Notes under the pieces: generated by a model
What the model was told of the DNA's origin: nothing
What the model saw: the letters and a program-made list of their open reading frames with translations, nothing else
Databases searched by the model: none
Program-made: the position numbers and the translations under genes
Origin: Chara braunii
Lineage: Eukaryota; Streptophyta; Charophyceae; Charales; Characeae
Length of the DNA: 36,752 nt
Assembly (NCBI GenBank): GCA_003427395.1
Contig: BFEA01000518.1
Span: 712,108-748,859, forward strand
Direction: 5' to 3'
Shown: in pieces, positions 18,091 through 26,329 of the stretch
Numbering within the stretch: position 1 is the stretch's first letter
Layout of the letters: each line of letters starts with the position of its first letter

Positions 18091-19825
18091 CTACTTCGTC
18101 GATGGGTCTGTGTCCTGACTGTCGCCGGCCACCCGCCCAGTCCCTGCCCCTCTACCTGCCATCACCCCGACCAGCATCTCCAACACACTATTCCCTTGCC
18201 GCATCGCCCCTGCCACAACCCTGATCTCTGTCGCCATATCTACCATCTTCGCTGCCGTGAGCGCAGCACCTTCTGTCGTGGCACGTGCCATGTTCCCGGC
18301 AGCCTTGTCCAGGCCCTAGCAGAGAGACCGCGTGGATTCCTCCATCACCGAAGCCATGCCGAACATGTTGGACGATGACTCACCTCCCCGAACTTTTCCA
18401 GTTGCGGTCCGCCTTGTCTTCGCTGCACTCCCGGTTTGTTCTGTCCCCCCACCTTCGGAGCCTGCCTCGCTTGCTGATCCTCTCGATCCAGTGCCCCTCA
18501 AGTCCTCCGACGCCATCGTATTGTCGCAATTGAAGGCAGCCTTCTTTCGGTACCACTCCATGGCGTCCCACAACGGTTTCTCAAACGTTAGGGGTATCCC
18601 CAATGTCTTCCTCTCCTCCGTAGTGATGTCGAAGTACCCCGGCTTGCCGGAGCTACTGCAGGCGTCACGAATCTCCCTCACCTTCTTCTGGAACTCTGCC
18701 CGCTTCTTCCTACAATCCTCCCCTGTCCTCGCCGCGATCCACTCATATCTCCTTGTCCTTGTCATGTTCTGATGAGCGCCCTCCGCATCGGCCATGAGGG
18801 CGTCATCCTCGCCGCTGATCCTCGCCAGGGCTATTCACTCTTCCAGAGTCCATAGGTTGTTCTTCTTGGGTTGGGTCGTAGACTTCCCCCCCTTTTTCCG
18901 GGTACCACATGCTGGTCTCGCGGTGGTCCGACCATGCGCACCTCCACCCGGGTTCGTCGACGAATCGGCTGCCGCTCCGTCATCACCATCGCAGTCGGAG
19001 TTCTCCTCATCCAAGCCTGCCGCCAACCCTTCGCCCGCGCCATCCGAACTCACACCCGCCATGTTGGGCGAACAATCACCGGCCATGTCCCTCATGCCAT
19101 TGGCACTCCCTGCCTGTCTACCTTCCGTCCTCCCCGCCGGGGATCCATATTCCCGTATTACGGTAGCCACCCTTGAGCCCCGGTCTTCGCCCATCGCTGC
19201 CCTTTGCTGTCGTTGCTGATGTGTCGGCGATTACCGGGCACTCACCCCGCCCGGAACTGCAACACCAGGTGTCATGTACAGCCCCCCCCCCCCCCCCCCC
19301 CCTCCTTGCCACATGTGGTCGCGGGGCACGATCAGGCACAGGTGTCTGCCCCGCTGTGGCCGACCTTTGCGCATGCCTTGCCTGTGGTGGCGGTATCGCA
19401 GTCGTTCGCTGCGTGTGTGCCACGTCTTCGTACTCCCCGGCAGCAGCCCAAGAACCGACAACGTCCGTCGATGCGCCTCCCCACGACTGGTAGGATTGGA
19501 TCAGCCTGTCAGTGCTGTTTGATGTCCCCTGTGCAGTTTGCATGTACGTTTCTCGCCCCATGAAACCTCCACGACCGCCCACGCATAACGACTCCTTTGT
19601 GCCCATGCCTGCGAAAGTCGCGTTGTGCAGTCTGCCTCTGTCCGCCTGCTCTGAACGAAGCGTGTATGAACCATGAGCTGCCATGACGGCCCACGTCATC
19701 GGTGGATGCCCTGCCCCGTGCATATGTCCATGGCGCTGAACGTCTCCAACCCGAACCTCGCCGGTGTCCTGCATGGATGCACCGACATCCCCGTACAGTT
19801 CGGACGTAAAACTTCGTCCCTCCAT
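18091..19825 (-). pseudogene. Myb/trihelix-like DNA-binding protein of the Harbinger element, broken
   Basis: Four minus-strand open pieces join in order. 19825-19118 is Gly/Arg/Thr-rich, with a poly-Gly run made by 21 C bases on + at 19282-19302. 19194-18835 is in another frame and acidic, with KKGGKSTTQPKKNNLWTLEE (shown in part). 18795-18316 has RYEWIAAR, then EDCRKKRAEFQKKVREIRDAC, in part EDCRKKRAEF, then EKPLWDAMEWYRKKAAF. 18291-18091 is Ala/Met-rich and helical, possibly for self-association. The Trp-spaced, basic helix pattern from NLWTLEE to MEWYRKK is that of the Myb/SANT-like (trihelix) partners of PIF/Harbinger transposases, which bind element ends and import the transposase. In-frame stops TGA (18835-18837) and TAG (18316-18318), plus a frame change at 19118-19230, break it. 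Confidence 0.8.
19282..19302. repeat. 21-base C homopolymer
   Basis: An unbroken C run inside the minus-strand Myb-like gene, encoding Gly there. It is a likely site of length change and of sequencing or assembly error. Confidence 0.95.
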
Positions 19826-19829
19826 CGAG

Positions 19830-20645
19830 CTACCGCCTAGTTAGGAACATAGTGATGACAACGGCAGTGAAGCAGATCACAACGACGATGCAGAAAGCAA
19901 TCAGCAGCGCCACGAGTATGCTCGCTCCCCAAAACACAACGCTCAGAATGTAGCCCAGACCGTTGTTGTTGCAGCCCTGGAATACGATAACTATTGGGCC
20001 TCGCAGTGATGTCGTCGGCCGACTTCCACCATCGCAACAGTTGCATTCTTCGGCAGCACTCGGTAGCACTGGAGATGGCACGTCGAAAGGATGCACAGAT
20101 GTCCCCCCACACTGTGCGTTAATGAGCTGTTGTGTCGGCCGTCCCACGACGTCCCCAACGGGCCTCAACCGTGCATGAGAAGTCGTCGGAGGCCACGCGC
20201 TTTCAACTTGTCGACATAGCAAGCTCCTCGAAGAACTCCCTATCCATGTCGGCCGGATGGCACGCATGAAGTTTGGAGCGTCGACTGCAGACACACCTGT
20301 CGCTATGGCCTGGCTTCGTCGACGGAAGGACGACAGCCAATGACCGGGCCCACCTCGACCAGGGAGGGATTGGCAGTGCTCCCGGAAGTCACACTGTCGT
20401 CTGTCACCGATGACGACCTCGCGTGCCGCTGCATGAAGGCGACGACAAGCAGACTTCCACGGCAATGCGCGGCGATGGAGGCTGGAGAAGGCTTGCATGA
20501 CCGAAGCCCAAGGGGAGGAACCACCCACGTGCGCGGCAACAACATCACAGGCTCCTTCACTTGCAATCACCCCACCAACGTTGGCTGCCTGATGACGCCA
20601 ACGGCATGCAAAAACCCCACCTTCGGAATTCGAATTCAAATTCAA
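19830..20645 (-). CDS. ORF with C-terminal membrane segment, unrecognised
   Basis: A 271-codon minus-strand frame ends just 4 bp before the first ATG of the Myb-like gene. Its first 220 residues are Ser/Arg/Cys-rich without a recognisable domain. Residues 231-268 are almost purely hydrophobic (LSVVFWGASILVALLIAF, then CIVVVICFTAVVITMF), followed by TRR and the stop, the layout of a tail-anchored protein or a long membrane helix. Coding DNA for this part lies at 19833-19955. Only this last section is persuasive. The upstream part could be chance frame, with the true exon starting nearer 20000. It may share a transcript with the Myb-like gene. No such protein is part of the standard Harbinger set. 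Confidence 0.4.
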   Translation of the reverse strand: MNLNSNSEGGVFACRWRHQAANVGGVIASEGACDVVAAHVGGSSPWASVMQAFSSLHRRALPWKSACRRLHAAAREVVIGDRRQCDFREHCQSLPGRGGPGHWLSSFRRRSQAIATGVSAVDAPNFMRAIRPTWIGSSSRSLLCRQVESAWPPTTSHARLRPVGDVVGRPTQQLINAQCGGTSVHPFDVPSPVLPSAAEECNCCDGGSRPTTSLRGPIVIVFQGCNNNGLGYILSVVFWGASILVALLIAFCIVVVICFTAVVITMFLTRR

Positions 20646-20839
20646 ATTCCAAAGGGCGGGGCTTTGCCCGCCAAAATGTTCACCGCTGACTTGGGGCCAC
20701 AGAAGGTGGGCCCCGTCTCACCGTGCGACACCGTGCATGGAACACACTGCTGCTCCAGGACCCTACGAGACGGTTCGGCGGACATCCTGAAGTCCGGCCT
20801 GCGGGCGACATCTCGGAAACCTTCGGGATGCGTCCACCC

Positions 20840-21062
20840 CCAACGTTCAAGAGTCGCTCCCGCGGTACTTTTCCACACCGCAGACCATGTGGAAACACAA
20901 TTCCGAACTTTTCCACCCCACAAAGCGAGGCGTGTGGGGCCCCGCGGAACACTTCCGCGGAAAACACAAAACTTTTCCACAGACTTTTCCGGCCTATGTG
21001 GGCTCCCGGAAACAATTCTGCGGCAAAAGTTTTCCTTGCCGCATTCCTGTGGGGTCCAGGCC
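20840..21062. repeat. right terminal and subterminal region of Harbinger element
   Basis: It ends in the exact complement of the left 20 bp. The motif ACTTTTCC(A)C occurs at about 20867, 20907 and 20967, with variants near 20980 and 21029, and a GC-rich palindrome (CGCGGAACACTTCCGCGG) lies at about 20942-20960. These are candidate protein-binding sites. Confidence 0.87.
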
Positions 21063-21065
21063 TAA
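21063..21065. other. TAA target-site duplication, right side
   Basis: TAA abuts the right end. The left counterpart at 13871-13873 is CAA. PIF/Harbinger elements duplicate TAA or TTA on insertion. Confidence 0.6.
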
Positions 21066-21349
21066 GGGTAGACAAAGCACATGATGTGCGGCTAAATCAT
21101 GCTTGCATGCGCAAGCATACCAGCTTCAGCCTTTGCACAGGTAGTAGAGTGGCTGAGTCATCCTGTCTTCGACTGTGAAGCATTCTTGATGGGTTCTTGC
21201 CACCGACACGAGTCTGGTTGTGCACTGGGGTGGGTCCTTTTCTTGTGCGTCACTGCTCTCAGACATTGCCAGTTAAGGGGGGGGAGTGGAACCCAGTGAA
21301 CGCTGATGGGGGTGGATTCCAACTAAATCCTCGACAACATTTATTTGTC

Positions 21350-21830
21350 AATTACGTACGCTGGGCCGTTGACCGGCCCGGCCCGCCTGGCCAGGCACCT
21401 CCGGCCAGGCGCTCAGGGCATTTTTAGGCTCGACGTCAATAGCTGAGAAAGGTACTGGTGGTTAACTTCGATTTTGGTGATGGGTCATCCAGGGGAGTTT
21501 GCGGGGTATAAGCAGTGACTAAAGGGGTTTAGAAGGGGTACATTTTCACTCATGTTTTCTCATTTATTAATTTTATCTTAAAATTAAAAGGAATTTTGTG
21601 GTGGCCCTCAGGCAAAAATTGTTTTGTATTGCAATTTTACAAAACTTTTTTTTTTTTTGGTTTTTTATTATTATTTTTTAATTGTTTTTCTATTTTTTTT
21701 AATATTATGCGCTGGGACCTCCCAGGAGGGTATCCGGGCGACCTTCTCCCGGCTGGGCCGCCCAGAATGAGCCAGTTTTTTTTACAAGCGCTCAGGCGCC
21801 TATGGGTCAAAAGGCATGAAGTATAAAATA
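21350..21830. mobile_element. possible relative of the hAT-like element at 27363
   Basis: The interior CTCAGGCAAAAATTGTTTTG followed by an A/T-rich tract to poly-T (about 21607-21660) resembles 27718-27770 of the hAT-like element. Both ends are GC-rich with short palindromes (ACCGGCCCGGCCCGCCTGGC near 21371; CCCGGCTGGGCCGCCC near 21748). I could not define matching ends or a target duplication, so the boundaries are rough. Confidence 0.35.
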
Positions 21831-22201
21831 TGCCGAAGAATCAATACTCGGACGATTGATTCTTACTTTTCCTTATTTACCCCCAGCGACAAGTCATCCC
21901 CATGTTTTCCCACATATGTGGGTTCGGTCCTCGAAGGCCCGTTAGGACTCTCTTCAACCTGCTCATGGCTACCTCACCCGGTTTCGGGAACAGGCACAGT
22001 CAATCATGGCATTCTCATGTTAAACTTTCGTTTTTTAGTATTTACTGTTGCTCTTTGATTAGCTATAAGATAGACCGCGTGTATGTGCTGACTGACTAGA
22101 CTGTACACTAGTTTCTTTTGCATTGCCCTCGGAAGGGCTAATTGGACTGCACAGCTATTCCAAACACTTCGATGTATGTATGTCGGTGCTGGGGGGGCTT
22201 C

Positions 22202-22249
22202 ATCTATTGGTGGGGAGCAGCACCTACTGGAAAGCGGGTCCAGCGTCCC
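22202..22249. repeat. dispersed 48-bp repeat (partner at 11517-11564)
   Basis: ATCTATTGGTGGGGAGCAGC through GTCCAGCGTCCC parallels 11517-11564 with scattered substitutions and no gaps. It may be the visible core of a larger decayed element. Confidence 0.7.
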
Positions 22250-22501
22250 TGAACATTGTGATTCACTTCAGCGCACAAGTGCACCAGCACGTCCACACTT
22301 CTTGCGATTGAGCTATCTGCCCGAATGTGAGGCTGGCCAGTCCTTTTGTAGTCTTGGTTTGCACTTCAACTCGTGCCAGCCTCTGTTTCCTGGGTCCTGA
22401 CTGGTTCCGGTACCACATCCCCACGGCCTGTTTGCTTCTGAATGTCAAGGCCTGGAACCGTTCCGAATTTCCGTTGGACTGCTGCTGCCTGGGCCTTTGA
22501 G

Positions 22502-22765
22502 TCATGCTTTTTCACTTGTGAACATGACTTTTGACTGTGGACAGTGGCTCCTGCCTGTGGGTCATGACTTTTGCCTGTGATACTACCTTTTACTCGTGGG
22601 ATGCGACTCTTCAATATGACTTTTCACTAGGAAATGTGACTCCTGCCTTTGAGACATGGCCTTTGCTTGGTGAATCTGCCTTTTCAGTCATGGGATGTGA
22701 CTCGTCTGAATGGCTTTTTATTATGAGACGTGACTCTTGTCCCTGAGACGTGACTGTTTGCTGCG
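22502..22765. repeat. degenerate minisatellite, unit about 20-25 bp
   Basis: A loose unit resembling TGTGACTCCTGCCTGTGAGA recurs about ten times with many changes (for example near 22524, 22564, 22638, 22697, 22729 and 22747). Short open frames here are by-products. Confidence 0.75.
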
Positions 22766-23008
22766 TGCCTGTTGGACCAGACTGCTAAAGTACCCGATTG
22801 TGACTTTTCTGAGTTTGACGAGCTCGGCCTTTTCTTGACCTGGGCATCTGACCCGGAGATCCGAATTTGGGGTCTGAATCGTGGAAGGCCTTAAATTTCA
22901 GTAGTCTATGAGTGACATAGTAGAAGAGCCTGATGCCAAAAGAGTATTGAGGAGTGGTGCTGCGAGATGACCCTATGTTTTCTGAAGTCTCCCTCACGGT
23001 GCAGAGGG

Positions 23009-23100
23009 AGTATATAGAAGGCAGGCAGGTCCAAGCACATACATCAAGAATGACACTACCCTGAAGTGCTAAGACGACTACGCAAGTAAGCAGCAATCAG
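23009..23100 (+). promoter_or_regulatory. candidate promoter and first-exon donor
   Basis: GGAGTATATAGAAGGC (TATATA at about 23010-23015) is followed some 30 bp later by AAGCACATACATCAAGAATG and then by CGCAAGTAAGCAG near 23079, a good splice-donor sequence. This could be a transcription start with exon 1, or the U3/R part of a solo LTR. No downstream coding exon was found. Confidence 0.3.
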
Positions 23101-23230
23101 GTTTGTTGTAGTTAAACAGTGGGCAACGGTATAAGCATGTCCGCAGCTGCTGTTTGCAGACAATAATTAAAAGAAAGAGTAGAAAAGGTAGGAGGAAGAA
23201 GCAGAAAATAAGAAACAGATAACTTCAGTG

Positions 23231-23396
23231 GAGTCACAAAAAGGGAGTTATAATTGCACTATGGGGCAAGACACACTTTGCAATTGCACTTTGGGAGCCC
23301 GACCTGGCCAGCAAGCTGGGTTGTATACATATTGCCCAAACTGCAATTTGAAACTGTATCTTGGCCCATAAGGCAAATAAAACTCATGTTTGTTAC
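23231..23396. mobile_element. palindromic MITE family B, copy 1
   Basis: The left end GAGTCACAAAAAGGGAGTTA and the following ATTGCACTATGGGGCAAGA are inverted at the right end (TTGGCCCATAAGGC..AACTCATGTTTGTTAC). The interior repeats AATTGCA/TGCAATT motifs and includes GACCTGGCCAGCAAGCTGGG. It matches 28918-29072. The left flank ATAACTTCAGTG also matches the complement of the sequence right of copy 2, so the true end may lie about 14 bp further out. Confidence 0.82.
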
Positions 23397-23697
23397 TTTT
23401 GCGTAGTCCCCCCCCCAAAAATAAGAAAGGAAACAACCATTTGGACGCCATAGCAGGGTGGATACAAAAAAGCAAGTACTTGTGTGAGTGTGCCCTCAGT
23501 GAGGGCGTTACAACGACCTTACTGACACACGAGAGAAGGGAGGACGGGAGAGCGGGATGCTACATTGTTGCTGGTAGTAGTGTGAGTGTGCCCTCTGTGA
23601 ACCTACTGTCAGTAGTTCGTGGAATGCGCCCTGCCTCGGTGGCAGGGCACTATGAGAAATAGAATGTCGTTCGATCGTATATTTGAACGCAGAACAG

Positions 23698-23746
23698 CTC
23701 CCTAGGTTGGATTTGAACCAACGACCCTATAGATAGGGTAAGCAGT
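23698..23746 (-). tRNA. tRNA-like 3' half (T arm and acceptor strand), probable pseudogene
   Basis: On the minus strand GTTGGTTCAAATCCAAC forms a perfect 5-bp T stem with a TTCAAAT loop, which also matches the polymerase III B box (GGTTCAAATCC). CTAGGGAG follows where the acceptor strand belongs. Upstream, ACCCTATCTATAGGGT can form a hairpin in the anticodon-arm position, but loop size and spacing are not canonical. The 5' half that should pair with the acceptor is not found. It is a tRNA relic or the head of a tRNA-derived SINE. Confidence 0.45.
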
Positions 23747-24168
23747 GTGTGAATCTTCGTCAAAACCATCAGTACACAAGACTCCCTTTGGCATCAAAGT
23801 TTCCATAGTACATGAAAATGGAAGGGAAACAGTCAGTAGTCTTGCCAAACTGATGGAGATCCGTGTGCTTGGAAATCTTGCACGCATGGAATGTTTACAC
23901 ACATGTGGGACTCGTTCAAAGAGATGGTAAATATGGGAATTGTAGTAGAATATATTACTGACTCTGGTTTGGAAGAGAAAAACTCAAAAAGAGTTTTCAA
24001 ATTATCTTGCCATATATTCCTGTTCAAAGTATGCTACGAAAAACAATGTTGCCTTACAAAGATCCTAAATTTCAACAGCGCTGGATCTTTGAGATGAAAT
24101 TATTGAATCCTAAATTTTTGGAACAGATTGACTTGATATTGCAATCAAAACAGAAACTCAAGGTTCTG
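23747..24168 (+). other. AT-rich stretch with short exon-like frames, unrecognised
   Basis: The frames at 23745-23930 and 24007-24219 have ordinary protein-like composition (for example RWIFEMKLLNPKFLEQIDLI) but are short, in different frames, and match nothing I know. They may be pieces of a decayed transposon gene. Confidence 0.25.
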
Positions 24169-24705
24169 TCAGGAACACCCACCAAGGAGATGCAGCGCCC
24201 AACAAGTCTTGCCAAATAGTGGCAGCGCCACTCCAGAATCTCACTGGAACCGCAGATCAATCTCCCGTTTTATTCGCCCGCTGCCCAACGAAGTCTTGCC
24301 AAATAATGGCAGCGCCACTCCAGAATCTTTGAGTCATTGGAACCGCAGACCAATCTCCTATTTCATTCGCCCGCTAGATTTATTCCGAACTTCTCTCCCA
24401 CATGCAGACTCGTGAGGAGTAATACATGCACTCCTCAGTTGGGGTGAACAAAGCTCCTGACGCTTTTTAGGGGTGATGAAACCTTAATCAGGGCAGCGCC
24501 AAACAAGGTCAGGGTTTTGAAACCCTAGCATACAACCAGCAACAAGTTTTAGGGTTACAACCCTGAAGTGTACATTAGGGTTTTGTCAACAACACCCACC
24601 AAGGAGATGTAGCACCCAACAAAGTCTTGCCAAATAGTGGCAGCGCCACTCGAGAATCTCATTGGAAACGCAAATGAATCTCCAACTTCATTCACCTGTA
24701 GATTA
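24169..24705. repeat. roughly 90-bp repeat, three copies (two tandem, one apart)
   Basis: The block AAGTCTTGCCAAATAGTGGC AGCGCCACTC(C/G)AGAATCT...CATT(C)GCC begins at about 24204, 24290 and 24631. Copies 1 and 3 are preceded by the same leader (ACACCCACCAAGGAGATG). The first two are tandem and the third follows a gap of about 250 bp. Confidence 0.9.
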
Positions 24706-25365
24706 GATTAGGGTTCTGTCAGACTTCTCATTTAAGATAGGGTTTCTGTAAAACCCTTAGGCCGACCTCTACCCCAAACGCTGAAGCTATTTGAATCTAC
24801 TTCCTATCTACCATCTACTTGTATTTTTATGTCCAGCAACAAATTTTCAGAACTATGTTGTGTGTCCTAGGTTTGAAACAAGGATTTATACCTTCTAAGG
24901 CCAATCTAGTCAGCAGTTTGGGTTTGCCCAAGTTGTTTTCAGTCAGCATTGTACCTAATTTATGTATGTTTGTCTGTTTGAGATCAGGAAAGTGGGGATC
25001 TGGTTTGCGCTGGTTTTATGTTTGAAGCGATCAGTCTACAGAAGTCGGTAGAGGAAAATAGAGTGTTAGGAGAGTCGGTCAGGGTTTGTTAGGTCAATAT
25101 AGAATGGTAGAAATTGTTTGAAATTGAAACCCTGGTCTCCTTTATGCTTTGCATTTGGTTTATTTATCTCTTCATTAATTAGTGTTAGATTTTCATCTTC
25201 TATGAAATATGAGACTTACCTGATTGGGATAAAACCCTAATTAGAGTTGAGTTTGATTAAAGGAAATTAGTTGACAAATTTTGTTGAGTTTTTCACCTAA
25301 TTGAGCCCTAGCCACAATTTCGCCTACCAACACAACATTACTTGTCGTTAAAACCCTAACTCTAG
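24515..25365. promoter_or_regulatory. cluster of telobox-like motifs (AAACCCTA / TAGGGTTT)
   Basis: Plant telobox-type motifs occur at about 24520, 24549, 24575, 24708, 24737, 25232 and 25351, on both strands. In plants such motifs are common in promoters of growth genes and are also traces of telomere repeat. The ORF at 24819-25025 is unrecognised. Confidence 0.45.
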
Positions 25366-25510
25366 TTTTATTCTTAAACATCATAACAAATTCATATTAG
25401 TGAAGGTTTTACGTGTAAACCGTAAATTCAAATTGCCCTTTTTAATTTTATTTTATTTCAGTTTGAGAAGATCCATTGGCAAGCAAGAGGGGGATGGGAA
25501 TTGACTTTAA

Positions 25511-26304
25511 TTAAGATAGTAAGGTCAAAGAGAAAAAGGTAGTGATCTGCGTAGCCGAGATTGAACTTGAGATTGAGGAGGTAAAGAATGTTGTAGAGGC
25601 AGCTGAAGTTAGCAAATTCAATAGATTTCGCTATTGTATTTATTAAATTGATTGTAATTGTGTATATAATTGTTTTTTTAGAGGGAATAAGAAAAAGTCC
25701 TATCCGTCGCGAAGCGGCGGCGAGATCTACTAGGTTCTTCCCTTAAAAGCATTGGTTTGAGCAAAAAAAAGGAGAAAAATAAACGAAAAGAATAATAAGA
25801 AGTCAAAAATATAGGAAGGTTTCTAAGCCGAAAAAAACAAATACCACTTATGACACAATTCAACTTTTCCCATTGTATATTCATCAATATTTGAAGGCCA
25901 AAGACTCTCCCACTTCGTGACCTTCGAATATCGAAGAATATACGATAGGAAAAATCAAGTTGTGTCATGAGTGATATTTTGATTTTTTGGGTTAGAAGTC
26001 TTTCTGTATTTTTTACGTCTTATTATTCTTTTCGTTTATTTTTCTCACTTTTCTTGCTCCAACCAATGCTTTTAAGGGAAGAGTTTGGTAGAGTTTGATG
26101 CCGCTCTCGCGATTGATAAAAAATTCACTTATTTGCTCTAAGAAAACAATTATTTAATTACAATCAATTCAATAAATACAGGCGCGAAATATTTTGAATT
26201 TGCTAACTTTGGCTGCCTCTACAAACGTTTTTACCACCTCCATGTCAAGTTCAAAGTGGGCTATGGGGATTACTGACTTTTTGCTTTTGCACTTTCTATC
26301 TTAA
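25511..26304. repeat. near-perfect long inverted repeat, arms about 380 bp
   Basis: The left arm from TTAAGATAG at 25513 is mirrored by CTATCTTAA ending at 26304. The arms stay collinear with few gaps through AGAGGCAGC (25595/26213), CTTCCCTTAAAAGCATTGG (25737), AAATAAACGAAAAGAATAAT (25776) and ATGACACAATT to the centre near 25907, with a loop of roughly 30 bp. There is no coding content; the minus-strand ORF at 25678-25968 only runs along one arm. This is a foldback or large MITE, or a recent inverted duplication. Confidence 0.93.
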
Positions 26305-26329
26305 TCCTCACACCCCATTTGGCAAGATG

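Larger units (their letters stand above)
13874..21062. mobile_element. PIF/Harbinger DNA transposon, about 7.2 kb
   Basis: GGCCTGGACCCCACAGGAAT begins at 13874 and its exact reverse complement ends at 21062. Beyond these 20 bp the ends remain similar in inverted orientation, with indels. TAA follows the right end (21063-21065) and CAA precedes the left end (13871-13873), consistent with the TWA target duplication of this superfamily after one change. Inside are a DDE transposase on + and a Myb/trihelix-like gene on -, the two-gene set known for PIF/Harbinger and Pong elements, plus two unrecognised minus-strand ORFs and microsatellites. Stops in both core genes make this copy non-autonomous. 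Confidence 0.9.

Noticed and set aside
20340-21065. 241-codon plus-strand frame running through the right Harbinger end
   Set aside because: Much of it overlaps the terminal inverted repeat, which is not coding, and its composition is driven by repeated ACTTTTCC motifs.
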